This document shows, in pieces, positions 7,567 through 16,439 of a stretch of 29,258 nt of DNA. Source of the stretch: Sphingomonadales bacterium (lineage in GTDB: Bacteria; Pseudomonadota; Alphaproteobacteria; Sphingomonadales; Sphingomonadaceae); NCBI GenBank assembly GCA_025360285.1, contig JANYCM010000075.1:1-29258 (forward strand), given 5' to 3'. Made by a program: the position numbers and the translations under genes. Each line of letters opens with the position of its first letter. Positions within the stretch are counted from its first letter, which is position 1. The notes beneath the pieces are model-generated. The model was given only the letters and a program-made list of their open reading frames with translations, was not told the DNA's origin and did not search any database.

Positions 7567-9873
7567 ATGGCCTCCCTGCCCCAACATGCTGCCGCGCCGC
7601 CCTGGCTGGCCGGGCTCAACCCGCCGCAGCAGCGCGCGGTGCTGACCACCGAAGGCCCGGTGCTGATTTTGGCGGGCGCCGGCACCGGCAAGACCCGCGC
7701 GCTGACGGCGCGGCTGGCGCATATTCTGTTCAGCCGGCTGGCCTGGCCGTCGGAAGTGCTCGCCGTCACCTTCACCAACAAGGCGGCGCGCGAAATGCGC
7801 CACCGCATGGAGGTGCTGGTAGGCGACATGGCGGAGGGTCTGCCGTGGCTGGGCACCTTTCATGCCATTGCGGCGCGGATGCTGCGCCGCCACGCCGGGC
7901 TGGTTGGCCTCGACAGCAATTTCACCATCCTTGATACCGATGACCAGTTGCGGCTGTTGAAGCAGGTGATTGCCGAGGCGGGGCTTGAGGAAAAACGCTG
8001 GCCGGCGAAGCAATTGGCATCGCACATCGATCGCTGGAAGAACCGCGGCGAAACCCCGGCGCAGGTGCCGCCCGGCGAAGCGGCAAGCTTTGGCGAAGGC
8101 CGCGGCGGGGCGCTGTATGCGCGCTATCAGGAACGGCTGGCGGCGCTCAACGCTGCCGATTTCGGCGATCTGCTGCTCCATATGCTGACAATCTTTGACC
8201 AGCATCCTGATGTGCTGGAGGACTATCGTCGGCGCTTCAAATACATCATGGTCGATGAATATCAGGACACCAACATCGCCCAATATCGCTGGCTGACCCT
8301 GCTGGCGGCGACGCGGCGCAACATCGCCTGTGTGGGCGATGATGACCAGTCGATTTACAGCTGGCGCGGCGCCGAAGTGGCCAACATATTGAAGTTCGAG
8401 AAGGATTTCCCCGGCGCCGTCGTCATTAAGCTGGAACAGAATTACCGTTCGACGCCGCATATCCTCGCCGCCGCCAATGGGCTCATTGCCCACAACAAGG
8501 GCCGCATCGGCAAGGCGCTGTTCACCGACCAGCCGGGGGGCGAGGTCGTGAAGATCATCGGCGTCTGGGATGGGCCGGAGGAAGCCCGGCTGGTCGGCGA
8601 TGCCGCCGAACGGCTGGCGCGCGAGGGCGCCAGCCTCAACGACATGGCGATCCTGGTGCGGGCGCAGTTCCAGACGCGGGCGTTCGAGGATCGCTTTGTA
8701 TCGATCGGCCTGCCCTACAAGATCATCGGCGGTTTCCGTTTCTATGAACGCGCCGAGGTGCGGGATGCGCTGGCCTATTTGCGCATTGTCACCTCGCCCA
8801 ATGACGCGCTGGCCTTTGAACGCATCGTCAATACGCCCAAACGCGGCCTTGGGGACAAGGCGCTGGGCAAGCTGCACGCGCTGGCCCGGGCGATGGACCG
8901 GCCGTTGCCCCAGGCGGCGGCAGCGCTGGTCGAAACCGATGAATTGACCCCGGCGGCGCGGCGGGCGCTGAAGGGCTTCCTCGCCGATATCGCCCGCTGG
9001 CGTGACCAGGCCGAGGCGCTGAACCATGCCGAGCTGGCGCGGGTCATCCTGGAGGAATCGGGTTACATTGCCATGTGGCAGGCCGAAAAATCGGTGGAGG
9101 CCGATGGCCGGGTCGAAAACCTCATCGAACTGACCCGCGCCATGGAGGATTATCCGTCGCTGACGGCGTTTCTTGAACATGTCAGCCTGGTAATGGACAA
9201 TGACGCGTCGGATGCGTCCGAGAAACTGACGATCATGACCCTGCACGCCGCCAAGGGGCTGGAATTCGACCATGTCTTCCTAGTGGGCTGGGAGGAAGGT
9301 GTTTTCCCCAGCCAGCGCGCGATGGATGAAGGCGGCAGCGCCGCGCTGGAGGAAGAACGCCGGCTCGCCTATGTCGGCATCACCCGCGCCAAGCGTAGCG
9401 CCACCATCATCCACGCTGCCAACCGGCAAATCTATGGCCAATGGACCGCCGCCATCCCGTCGCGCTTTGTTTCGGAACTGCCGCCCGCCCATGTCGAGGT
9501 GACCAGCACCATGGCCGGTGGGCCGAGCCTGTGGCGGGCCGCGCTGGCCAATTCCGGCGCTGGCGGTGACCCGTTTGGCGATGTGTCGCGCGGCACCGGC
9601 CGCGGGCCGGGCTGGGCGCGGGCTGCCGAAAATGGCGGCATGGCGGCGACGCTGGGCGGGCGCGGCCGGCCGGCGCCGATCGAGGTGCGCGCCAGCAGCG
9701 TTTCAGTGGGCCTGGCCGGGCGAAACGATGTCGCGGTTGGCAGCCGGGTGTTGCACAGCAAGTTCGGCAATGGCACGGTAACGGGGATCGACGGCAACAA
9801 GCTGGAGATTGATTTCGATGCGGCCGGGGCGAAGCGCGTGCTGGACAGTTTTGTCGAGATATTGGGTCAGTAA
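7567..9873 (+). CDS. uvrD: ATP-dependent DNA helicase UvrD/PcrA (SF1)
   Basis: 768-residue 3'-5' helicase used in nucleotide-excision and mismatch repair and for clearing proteins from DNA. All SF1A motifs are present: Walker A AGAGTGKT (36-43), Ia VTFTNKAAREM, II VDEYQDTN, III GDDDQSIYSWRGA, IV EQNYRST, V TLHAAKGLEFDHVFL with GWEEGVFPS, and VI EEERRLAYVGITRAKR. The C-terminal end has a Tudor-like segment (GSRVLHSKFGNGTV ... VLDSFVEIL) typical of UvrD/PcrA, which binds RNA polymerase in studied members. ATG 7567 fits family length; longer in-frame starts at 7321 and 7546 overlap the upstream control region. An SOS box immediately precedes it. Rep is a less likely alternative given the C-terminal domain. 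Confidence 0.95.
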   Translation: MASLPQHAAAPPWLAGLNPPQQRAVLTTEGPVLILAGAGTGKTRALTARLAHILFSRLAWPSEVLAVTFTNKAAREMRHRMEVLVGDMAEGLPWLGTFHAIAARMLRRHAGLVGLDSNFTILDTDDQLRLLKQVIAEAGLEEKRWPAKQLASHIDRWKNRGETPAQVPPGEAASFGEGRGGALYARYQERLAALNAADFGDLLLHMLTIFDQHPDVLEDYRRRFKYIMVDEYQDTNIAQYRWLTLLAATRRNIACVGDDDQSIYSWRGAEVANILKFEKDFPGAVVIKLEQNYRSTPHILAAANGLIAHNKGRIGKALFTDQPGGEVVKIIGVWDGPEEARLVGDAAERLAREGASLNDMAILVRAQFQTRAFEDRFVSIGLPYKIIGGFRFYERAEVRDALAYLRIVTSPNDALAFERIVNTPKRGLGDKALGKLHALARAMDRPLPQAAAALVETDELTPAARRALKGFLADIARWRDQAEALNHAELARVILEESGYIAMWQAEKSVEADGRVENLIELTRAMEDYPSLTAFLEHVSLVMDNDASDASEKLTIMTLHAAKGLEFDHVFLVGWEEGVFPSQRAMDEGGSAALEEERRLAYVGITRAKRSATIIHAANRQIYGQWTAAIPSRFVSELPPAHVEVTSTMAGGPSLWRAALANSGAGGDPFGDVSRGTGRGPGWARAAENGGMAATLGGRGRPAPIEVRASSVSVGLAGRNDVAVGSRVLHSKFGNGTVTGIDGNKLEIDFDAAGAKRVLDSFVEILGQ

Positions 9874-9939
9874 CGCCCCTGGCCGAAATATGCCTACGCC
9901 GGCGATGACAAGCGCTGCATGGCACCCTAAACGCTATTT

Positions 9940-11223
9940 GTGCCCGCCATTCCCGCCCCCTTCCTGATAGCCGATTTCCGGGCCTTCTGGGCGTCGCGTT
10001 TCATGGCGACGATAGCCAGCATGATGCTGGTCATCGTCATCGGCTGGCAGGTTTATGATATCGCCAGGCAGACGATGGCGCCGCGCGATGCCGCCTTCCT
10101 GCTCGGCATGGTCGGGCTGGTGCAGTTCGTGCCGGTGTTCAGCCTTACGCTGGTCGTCGGCGTCATCGCCGACCGGGTTGATCGCCGCCATATCGCCCGC
10201 GCCGCCGTCGGCTTGCAGCTCGTCTGTGCGGCGGTGCTTGGCTGGCTGGTGCTGCACAAGCAGGTGACGATCGACGCGCTGTTCATCGTCGCCTTTCTGT
10301 TCGGAGTCGCGCGCGCCTTTTCCGGACCGTCGATGTCGGCACTGGCCCCGACGCTGGTGCCGCGCGAAATTCTGCCCTCGGCGATTGCGCTGAATTCAAT
10401 CAGTTGGCAGGCTGGTGCGGTCGCCGGGCCGCCGTTGGGTGCATTTCTCTACGCCGCGGGGCCGGCAATTCCCTATCTGCTCGCCACCGGCCTTTACGCC
10501 GCGACGGTGCTGGCGCTGTTCCGGATCGGGCCGGTGCCGCGCCCGGCACCGTCGTTGCTGTCACCCTGGCGCAGCCTGACCGAAGGATTGGGGTATGTCC
10601 GCTACAACCGCATCGTGCTGGGCGCCATCAGCCTTGATCTTTTTGCCGTGCTGCTGGGCGGCGCCACCGCCATGCTGCCGGTCTATGCCCGCGATGTGCT
10701 GCATGTCGGTGTCGAAGGGCTGGGGCCGCTGCGCGCGGCTCCGGCCTTAGGGGCAGCGCTGACGGCACTTGTGCTGGCGGTGCGGCCGCTGGGGCGCAAT
10801 GTCGGCCCGGTGATGTTCGTTTGCGTCGCGCTGTTCGGGCTGGCGACGATCGTCTTTGGCCTGTCGACAAATCTTGGCCTGTCGCTGGCGGCGCTGGTCG
10901 TGCTGGGGGCGGCCGACATGATCTCGATGTATGTCCGTGCCTCGTTGATCCAGCTTCACACCCCCGATGCGATGCGCGGCCGGGTGTCGTCGGTTTCGAT
11001 GCTGTTCGTTTCAGCATCGAATGAGCTGGGCGAGTTTGAAAGCGGCGTCACCGCGGCCTGGTTCGGCCCGGTGGAGGCGGTGGTGGCCGGTGGCATCGGC
11101 GCCGTCATCATCACCTTCCTCTGGGCCTGGGGCTTTCCGGAATTGCGCCGCGCCGACAGCTTCAGCGCGCCGGGCGAAACCGGCGCAATCAGGGGTGACG
11201 AAAACCCCAGTCCTGCGATATAG
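9940..11223 (+). CDS. MFS transporter, MFS_3/EntS-like exporter
   Basis: 427 residues with about twelve hydrophobic segments, expected in the inner membrane. The loop between segments 2 and 3 carries the MFS motif A form GVIADRVDRRHIARA. The fold and phrases such as FGVARAFSGPSMSALAPTLVPRE and ALNSISWQAGAVAGPPLG match the MFS_3 group, which includes the enterobactin exporter EntS and other proton-driven exporters. The substrate cannot be told: no siderophore or resistance genes are adjacent. The start is GTG at 9940; an ATG at 10003 would cut into the first membrane segment. It lies 66 bases after uvrD and 32 before cysK on the same strand. Confidence 0.85.
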   Translation: MPAIPAPFLIADFRAFWASRFMATIASMMLVIVIGWQVYDIARQTMAPRDAAFLLGMVGLVQFVPVFSLTLVVGVIADRVDRRHIARAAVGLQLVCAAVLGWLVLHKQVTIDALFIVAFLFGVARAFSGPSMSALAPTLVPREILPSAIALNSISWQAGAVAGPPLGAFLYAAGPAIPYLLATGLYAATVLALFRIGPVPRPAPSLLSPWRSLTEGLGYVRYNRIVLGAISLDLFAVLLGGATAMLPVYARDVLHVGVEGLGPLRAAPALGAALTALVLAVRPLGRNVGPVMFVCVALFGLATIVFGLSTNLGLSLAALVVLGAADMISMYVRASLIQLHTPDAMRGRVSSVSMLFVSASNELGEFESGVTAAWFGPVEAVVAGGIGAVIITFLWAWGFPELRRADSFSAPGETGAIRGDENPSPAI

Positions 11224-11255
11224 TTTGTTTGCAAAAGTTTTTGGGAAGGCCTGCC

Positions 11256-12176
11256 ATGATTGCTGCCAATGTTCTCGAAACCATCGGTAACACGCCGCAT
11301 ATCCGGGTATCCAAACTGTTTCCCGATGCCGCTGTGTGGATCAAATCCGAACGCACCAACCCCGGCGGGTCGATCAAGGACCGGATCGCGCTGGCCATGA
11401 TCGAGGCGGCCGAAGCCGATGGCTCGCTGCAACCCGGCGGCACCATTGTCGAACCGACCAGCGGCAATACCGGCATCGGGCTGGCCATGGTCGCGGCGGT
11501 CAAGGGCTATAAACTCATCCTCGTCATGCCCGAATCCATGTCGCTGGAACGCCGCCGGCTGATGCTCGCCTATGGCGCCAGCTTTGCGCTGACGCCGCGC
11601 GAAAAGGGCATGAAAGGCGCCATTGAACATGCCGCCGAGATCGTTGCGGTAACGCCGGGCGCCTGGACCCCGCAGCAGTTTGAAAACCCCGCCAATATCG
11701 ATGCGCATGTGCGCACCTCGGCACTGGAAATCCTGGCCGATTTCGGCGACGCGCCGATCGATGCGATCATCACCGGCGTCGGCACCGGCGGCCATATCAC
11801 CGGGGTGGCACAGGCACTGAAGCCGCATTGGCCGAACTTGAAAATCTATGCTGTCGAACCGACACTGTCGCCGGTGATTTCGGGCGGCCAGCCCAACCCC
11901 CACCCCATCCAGGGCATCGGCGCCGGCTTCATCCCGAAGAATTTGCATACGCAGCTGCTCGATGGCGTCATCCAGGTCGATCCCGCCGCCGCCAAGGCCA
12001 TGGCGCTGCGATCGGCGAAGGAAGAAGGCCTGCTCGTCGGCATTTCATCGGGAGCGACCTTGCAAGCGATCGCCCAGAAACTGCCCGAACTGCCGGCCGG
12101 ATCACGCGTCCTCGGTTTCAACTATGATACCGGCGAACGTTATCTGTCAGTGCCGGATTTCCTGCCGACCGAGTGA
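11256..12176 (+). CDS. cysK: Cysteine synthase A (O-acetylserine sulfhydrylase)
   Basis: 306-residue PLP enzyme that makes L-cysteine from O-acetylserine and sulfide. The PLP lysine is Lys41 in NPGGSIKDR. The substrate loop is PTSGNTGIG, the phosphate-binding glycine loop GVGTGGHITG, and the C-terminal serine loop GISSGAT. NPGGS rather than NPAGS favours CysK over CysM. ATG 11256 has the ribosome site GGGAAGG at 11243-11249. An earlier in-frame TTG at 11229 would skip it. The 3' end runs 37 bases into the end of the opposing metallophosphoesterase gene. No sulfate-assimilation genes are visible nearby. Confidence 0.95.
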   Translation: MIAANVLETIGNTPHIRVSKLFPDAAVWIKSERTNPGGSIKDRIALAMIEAAEADGSLQPGGTIVEPTSGNTGIGLAMVAAVKGYKLILVMPESMSLERRRLMLAYGASFALTPREKGMKGAIEHAAEIVAVTPGAWTPQQFENPANIDAHVRTSALEILADFGDAPIDAIITGVGTGGHITGVAQALKPHWPNLKIYAVEPTLSPVISGGQPNPHPIQGIGAGFIPKNLHTQLLDGVIQVDPAAAKAMALRSAKEEGLLVGISSGATLQAIAQKLPELPAGSRVLGFNYDTGERYLSVPDFLPTE

Positions 12177-13045
12177 TCCGGTAACAGCGTGATTTCAACG
12201 ATCTCCGGCGGCACGCCGATACGGATCGGGATAAGCGACGTGCCGAGGCCCGATGACACGACCATGACCTGGCCATGCTCCCGGAAGACCCCGCGCAGAT
12301 GCGCATCGAGATAGCCGCTGAGCGATCTGGTGCCGAGCAGGGGCAGCATGATCTGGCCGCCATGGGTGTGGCCGGAAATATGCACGGAGGATCGGCGCGG
12401 CACATATTGAAACATGTCGGGTTCATGCGAAAGGGTGATCATCGGCTTCCCGGGCGGGGCGGCGGCGATGGCGGCGAAAAACGCCTGAATAGGGTTGACG
12501 CGGCTGGCAAAGGAGCCTGATCCGGCAAGGATCACTGGCCCGATATCGATCCAGTCCCCATCGATCTGGCGAATGCCTTCCCGGCCAAACTGCACCCGCG
12601 TCGCCGCTGCATAATCATGGTTGCCAGGCACCGCATACACCCCCAGGCGCGCGCGCAACGCGGCAAAGGGCATCAGCGCGTCGGTGAGCGCCATGTGCGG
12701 ACGGTTGATGATCTTGCCGCCGCGATAGTCCCCGGTGAGCACGATGACATCGGGATCCAGGGCGTTCATTTGCGCGACGATCCGCACCAGCCGTGAGGGC
12801 GGCATGTCGATCCAGCTGGCATGGCTGTCGGACAACTGGACGACCCGCAGCGGTTGGGTGAGACCGGGCAACGCGATCCGATAGCGGACGATGCTTGGCG
12901 TGCGCAGCGCGCCAAAGGCGAAAATCGCCAGCACGCCGATGACGATGATGGCGAGGGACATAAACAGGCGACGCATTATCGTGCTGGTAGCGAAGGCCGG
13001 CTGCGGCGGAAAGGGGGCTGGCCGTTGCGCCATGTGGCCTGTCAT
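12140..13045 (-). CDS. Membrane-anchored metallophosphoesterase (YkuE/YaeI-like)
   Basis: 301 residues. A hydrophobic stretch at about 28-47 forms a signal anchor, so the catalytic domain should face the periplasm. Calcineurin-type metal motifs appear in order: DSH (Asp73, His75), GDY (Asp106), GNHD (141-144), SHEPD and GHTHGG. This is the layout of the YkuE/YaeI-like group, some of which act on lipid-linked phosphates such as UDP-diacylglucosamine; the substrate here is unknown. Starts at 13045, 13033 or 12976 are all possible; the last would begin right before the membrane segment (MRRLFMSLAI). The 3' end overlaps cysK by 37 bases, tail to tail. Confidence 0.85.
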   Translation of the reverse strand: MTGHMAQRPAPFPPQPAFATSTIMRRLFMSLAIIVIGVLAIFAFGALRTPSIVRYRIALPGLTQPLRVVQLSDSHASWIDMPPSRLVRIVAQMNALDPDVIVLTGDYRGGKIINRPHMALTDALMPFAALRARLGVYAVPGNHDYAAATRVQFGREGIRQIDGDWIDIGPVILAGSGSFASRVNPIQAFFAAIAAAPPGKPMITLSHEPDMFQYVPRRSSVHISGHTHGGQIMLPLLGTRSLSGYLDAHLRGVFREHGQVMVVSSGLGTSLIPIRIGVPPEIVEITLLPDHSVGRKSGTDR

Positions 13046-13181
13046 CCCTGATGCACCACCATGCCAACTGAGGGTAAAAAGATTGCCGGAATGTGACCAC
13101 CATCACGCGCCGGGCGATCACCGCGGCCATAGTCTTGGCGTCAGCAATACCGAATCGGGTTGCGGACAACAGGAGGATGAA

Positions 13182-13898
13182 ATGAACAGGATTTGGGGAA
13201 TTCTCGCGTCGCTTCTCGTCACGACCGGTGCCAATGCAACCCTGATTCAGGGTGCTGGCAGCCTGCCGAATGCTCATGAACTGGTGATTCCAGCACTGAA
13301 CTATATCGGCACCGGCCCGGTGCATTTTGGCAACGCGACCTGGACGTCGAACTACCCCGACAGCCTGTTCGGCTCGACAACACCCTTTGCCTGGGACTCC
13401 GGCGTGGCGGGATCGCCCGGCGAGCCAATCATGCGGATCAACCAGGACCAGCTGCCGGATTATATCACCATGACTGTGACCTTCGACACACCGGTCAAGG
13501 GTGTGCTCGCCAAGCTGTTCTGGAACAACAGCGCAGCATCGCCCTTCGGTTACAACTCAGGCAATTCGGCGTTTTTCGCTGCCTATCCGTCGATGGGTCC
13601 CTATCTGACCGATCCCGGCTGCATCCCCAGCGGCGCTTCGGCAAATTGCGTCTGGCAACTCAATGACAATGGCGCAAACCCCAATCGCTTTGGCGGCTCT
13701 TCACCGCCGTCACCGGGCTATTTCGGCTACAGCTTTGCGCAGCCGGTTATCAAATCAATCACGTTCAGCAATCGCTTGATGGGCGTCAGCCGGCTTTACA
13801 TCACCGCGGTGCCCGAGCCGGCAAGCTGGGCGCTGCTGGTCACCGGCTTTGGCCTGGTCGGTGCGGCCCAGCGGCGGCGCCGGCCCGTGGCGGCCTGA
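13182..13898 (+). CDS. Secreted PEP-CTERM sorting-domain protein
   Basis: 238 residues. A signal peptide (residues 1-19, ending GANA) is followed by a Gly/Asn/Ser-rich body with two widely spaced cysteines in the middle (PGCIPSG, ANCVW). The C-terminal sorting signal starts with VPEPASWALL (PEP at 211-213), then a membrane helix, then the basic tail RRRR. Proteins with this tail are cut and attached or released by exosortase and are often linked to extracellular polysaccharide; no exosortase gene is in this window. A strong ribosome site AGGAGG (13171-13176) precedes ATG 13182. The body was not recognised as any enzyme family. A strong hairpin lies just after the stop. Confidence 0.9.
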   Translation: MNRIWGILASLLVTTGANATLIQGAGSLPNAHELVIPALNYIGTGPVHFGNATWTSNYPDSLFGSTTPFAWDSGVAGSPGEPIMRINQDQLPDYITMTVTFDTPVKGVLAKLFWNNSAASPFGYNSGNSAFFAAYPSMGPYLTDPGCIPSGASANCVWQLNDNGANPNRFGGSSPPSPGYFGYSFAQPVIKSITFSNRLMGVSRLYITAVPEPASWALLVTGFGLVGAAQRRRRPVAA

Positions 13899-13903
13899 TA
13901 CAG

Positions 13904-13933
13904 GGCCCCGGCCCGGCACAACAGGCCGGGGCC
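13904..13933. terminator. Bidirectional hairpin between convergent genes
   Basis: GGCCCCGGCC (13904-13913) and GGCCGGGGCC (13924-13933) form a perfect 10-bp GC-only stem with a ten-base loop. It fills the 43-base gap between the PEP-CTERM gene and the opposing OYE-family gene. No T-run follows on either side, so it may act as a transcription end with Rho or as an mRNA 3' protector. Confidence 0.7.
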
Positions 13934-13941
13934 ACGGCGCC

Positions 13942-15204
13942 TTACACGCGCGCCATGTTTTCCCGGTTTTCGGCCAGAAACGCCCGCAACGGGTTGATCG
14001 CCACGATGGCCTCATCCGCCGCGATCCGCCGCAATTGCTGATAATACCAGGCCTGGGCGGCGAAGGCGTTGATGGTGCGGGCCAGTTTGAAGGGCGAATG
14101 CGGGCCAAGCCAGCCGGGGCCGATGCGCAGTTGCGCCTCGAAGCGCGGCAAGGCGTCGATGCTGCCGGCGAGCAGATCGTTGATCGCATCGGGGGCGGCG
14201 CACAGCGGCCGCCCGACGCCGACCATGGCGATGCCGGCGGCCACAGCCTGCTCCATGGCGGCGCGACTGCGAAAGCCGCCGGTGACAAGCAGTGGCGGCG
14301 TTTTGGCCGCCATCAACGCCTTGGCGAGATCGACGAAATAGGCTTCCCGGGCGGCAGTGCTGGCCTGTTGCGGCACCTCGCGCGCTTCCATGCCTTCGAA
14401 GTCCATCATCGCCGGCTGTTCATAGGTGCCGCCGGAAAGTTCGAGCAGATCCACCCCCAGATCGGTCAGCCAGCCGGCGACGATGAGGCAGTCATCAAAA
14501 CCAAAGCCGCCCTTCTGGAAATCGGCACTGTTGAGCTTGACGCCAACGCCAAAGCCCGGCCCGACAGCGGCGCGCACCGCCTTGATGGTTTCGATGAGGA
14601 AGCGAGCACGGTTTTCGAGGGCACCGCCCCATTGATCGGTGCGGCGATTGGCCAGCGGCGAGAGGAATTGCGAGATCAGGTAGCCATGGGCGGCATGGAT
14701 CTGGACGCCTGAGAAACCCGCATCGCGCGCCACCACCGCGACATGGGCGAAGCGGGCGATGAGATCGACAATCTCAGCCTCGGTCAGCGGCTCCGGCACG
14801 CCGAACATGCCGCCGGGCAGTTGCAGTTGCACCGCCGACGGTGCCTTGGGCGTCTTGTTGACATTGACCTGGGTCTGACGCCCGGCATGGCTGACCTGCA
14901 CCCAGGCTGCCACGCCATTTTCGGTCGCGGCGGCGGCCCAGCGCGCCCAGGCCGCGGCGGCGTCCGGCGTCAGCGAGCCATCAACGATGACATTGCCGGG
15001 GCGTTCGAGATGCTGCCGATCGATCTGAACATTACCAGTGATCAGCAGACCCGACCCGCCGGCCGCCCAGCGCTGGTAGAGCCGGACATGATCGTCATTG
15101 GGGATTCCGTCGCGCGCTGCCAGCCCTTCGGTCATCGCCGCCTTGGCGACGCGGTTCTTGAAAGTCAGCCCAGTGCGCAAGGCGAATGGATCGGCAATGA
15201 TCAT
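13942..15204 (-). CDS. Old Yellow Enzyme-family NADH:flavin oxidoreductase
   Basis: 420-residue TIM-barrel flavoprotein that would reduce activated C=C bonds using FMN and NAD(P)H. Marks of the family are VQVSHAGRQ, the HAAHGYLISQFLSPLANRR active-site stretch followed by TDQWGGALENR, and the late flavin-phosphate region (LLVTGGFRSR ... VGVGRPL). It lacks the C-terminal iron-sulfur/FAD domains of 2,4-dienoyl-CoA reductase (FadH), so it is the single-domain type. The substrate is unknown. ATG 15204 was chosen over the in-frame ATG at 15234 because GGGGGAG sits about seven bases upstream. It is divergent from the esterase gene across 201 bases and convergent with the PEP-CTERM gene. Confidence 0.9.
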   Translation of the reverse strand: MIIADPFALRTGLTFKNRVAKAAMTEGLAARDGIPNDDHVRLYQRWAAGGSGLLITGNVQIDRQHLERPGNVIVDGSLTPDAAAAWARWAAAATENGVAAWVQVSHAGRQTQVNVNKTPKAPSAVQLQLPGGMFGVPEPLTEAEIVDLIARFAHVAVVARDAGFSGVQIHAAHGYLISQFLSPLANRRTDQWGGALENRARFLIETIKAVRAAVGPGFGVGVKLNSADFQKGGFGFDDCLIVAGWLTDLGVDLLELSGGTYEQPAMMDFEGMEAREVPQQASTAAREAYFVDLAKALMAAKTPPLLVTGGFRSRAAMEQAVAAGIAMVGVGRPLCAAPDAINDLLAGSIDALPRFEAQLRIGPGWLGPHSPFKLARTINAFAAQAWYYQQLRRIAADEAIVAINPLRAFLAENRENMARV

Positions 15205-15405
15205 CGGTTGGCGCTCCCCCTGCGGCCATTCCACGCTAGGCTGTTCGTGATTGGAGGGGAAGATCGGCTTTCAAAAAGACGAGCCGGGCGTATCACGACG
15301 CCTCGCCGGCATGGATAAATCCCAATAGTCTTCGTCCCCTGTGATCACGCTGGCCCTGGGTCATCAAATCAACGCACCACGCCTCTCGAGACAGGGCACA
15401 GGGAA

Positions 15406-16413
15406 TTGCCGCAGCTCCGGGTCATCGTCGCCTCGCTTCTCGCAATCGGCAACGCCGTGGCGGCCAATGGGCAGACACAGAAATCCGACGGCGCGACCAC
15501 GACGATCGAGGTGCCGAAGGTGGAACGGCCGGGCGTGTGGCAGCCGACCGCAGGGGGCACCCAGGTACCGCTGTGGCCGGCGGATGTCGCTCTCGCCACG
15601 CCCGATAGTGGCGATCATCCCGAAGCAACTGGCAATGGCTCACCGCTTGTCGGGGGGCGAAAATGGCATTGGGCGAGTTATGTGACGCGGCCGACCATGA
15701 CCATCTATCGAACAAAGGAGCGAAACACCGGCGCCGCAATGCTGGTGTTGCCGGGCGGCGGATTTTACGCTGTGGCCACTGATCTGGAGGGCACCGAAAT
15801 CTGCGATTGGGTGGTCCAGCACGGTATGACCTGCATCATGCTGAAATACCGGACGCCGCAAATATGGTCCAAGGTGAATGGCAAGCAGCAGCGACCAAAG
15901 ACTTTATTGGGTTTGGAAGACGCCCAGCGTGCGATGGGGTTGCTGCGGCTACGCGCTGACACCTACGGGATTGATCCGCACAAGATCGGCGTAATCGGAT
16001 TTTCGGCCGGCGCCTATCTTGTGGCAAATATGCGCAATACGGAAGTGCGCAGCCATGCGCCGACCGATGCGGCTGACCAGAAATCCCCCCGGCCCGACTT
16101 CGCGATCTTTGCTTATACAGCCCGCGTTCTGGATACCAGCAAGAGAAAGAACGACCTTGAACTGGCACCCTGGGTGGAGATCAGCGCGAAAGCGCCGACG
16201 ACGCTGATCATTCACGCTATGAACGATCCCGTCGACAATGTCCGACAGCCGATGGCCTATGCGCTGGCGCTGAACGACGCGGGCGTGCCGGTCGATATGC
16301 GCCTTTACGCAAAGGGCGGCCACGCCTTTGGCATCCGGCCTACGGCCGATCCGATCACGATAGAATGGCCGGGACAGGTCGAGAAATGGCTGCGTGACAT
16401 TGGCGTCCTGTAA
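15406..16413 (+). CDS. Secreted alpha/beta-hydrolase (acetyl-xylan-esterase-like)
   Basis: 335 residues of the BD-FAE/acetyl-esterase type of alpha/beta-hydrolase. The oxyanion region is LVLPGGGFYAVATD, the nucleophile elbow is GFSAG, the acid is probably in HAMNDPVDN, and the catalytic His is in KGGHAFG. Close relatives deacetylate plant polysaccharides or small esters, but no glycan-degradation genes lie nearby. The only reasonable start is TTG at 15406, with CAGGG just upstream, giving a plausible signal peptide (LRVIVASLLAIGNAVAA). No in-frame ATG occurs before the conserved domain. A Rho-independent terminator follows the stop. Confidence 0.85.
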   Translation: MPQLRVIVASLLAIGNAVAANGQTQKSDGATTTIEVPKVERPGVWQPTAGGTQVPLWPADVALATPDSGDHPEATGNGSPLVGGRKWHWASYVTRPTMTIYRTKERNTGAAMLVLPGGGFYAVATDLEGTEICDWVVQHGMTCIMLKYRTPQIWSKVNGKQQRPKTLLGLEDAQRAMGLLRLRADTYGIDPHKIGVIGFSAGAYLVANMRNTEVRSHAPTDAADQKSPRPDFAIFAYTARVLDTSKRKNDLELAPWVEISAKAPTTLIIHAMNDPVDNVRQPMAYALALNDAGVPVDMRLYAKGGHAFGIRPTADPITIEWPGQVEKWLRDIGVL

Positions 16414-16420
16414 CGCCCCT

Positions 16421-16439
16421 GCCGCTAGGCGGCCTTTTT
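16421..16439 (+). terminator. Rho-independent terminator of the esterase gene
   Basis: GCCGC (16421-16425), loop TAG, GCGGC (16429-16433), then CTTTTT. It starts eight bases after the esterase stop. The stem and T-run overlap the last codons of the opposing gene, so the same bases encode its Lys-Lys-Ala-Ala end and stop. Confidence 0.65.

Noticed and set aside
7449..7856. N-terminal extension of the GGDEF-EAL protein
   Set aside because: The extension overlaps the uvrD control region and its first codons, and a strong ribosome site precedes the ATG at 7448.
7366..9273. 635-codon open frame antisense to uvrD
   Set aside because: No conserved motifs; it lies wholly opposite the complete UvrD frame and is a by-product of high GC at third positions.
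15341..15348. GTGATCAC palindrome in the OYE/esterase divergent gap as an operator
   Set aside because: Eight bases is too short to separate from chance and no regulator gene is adjacent.
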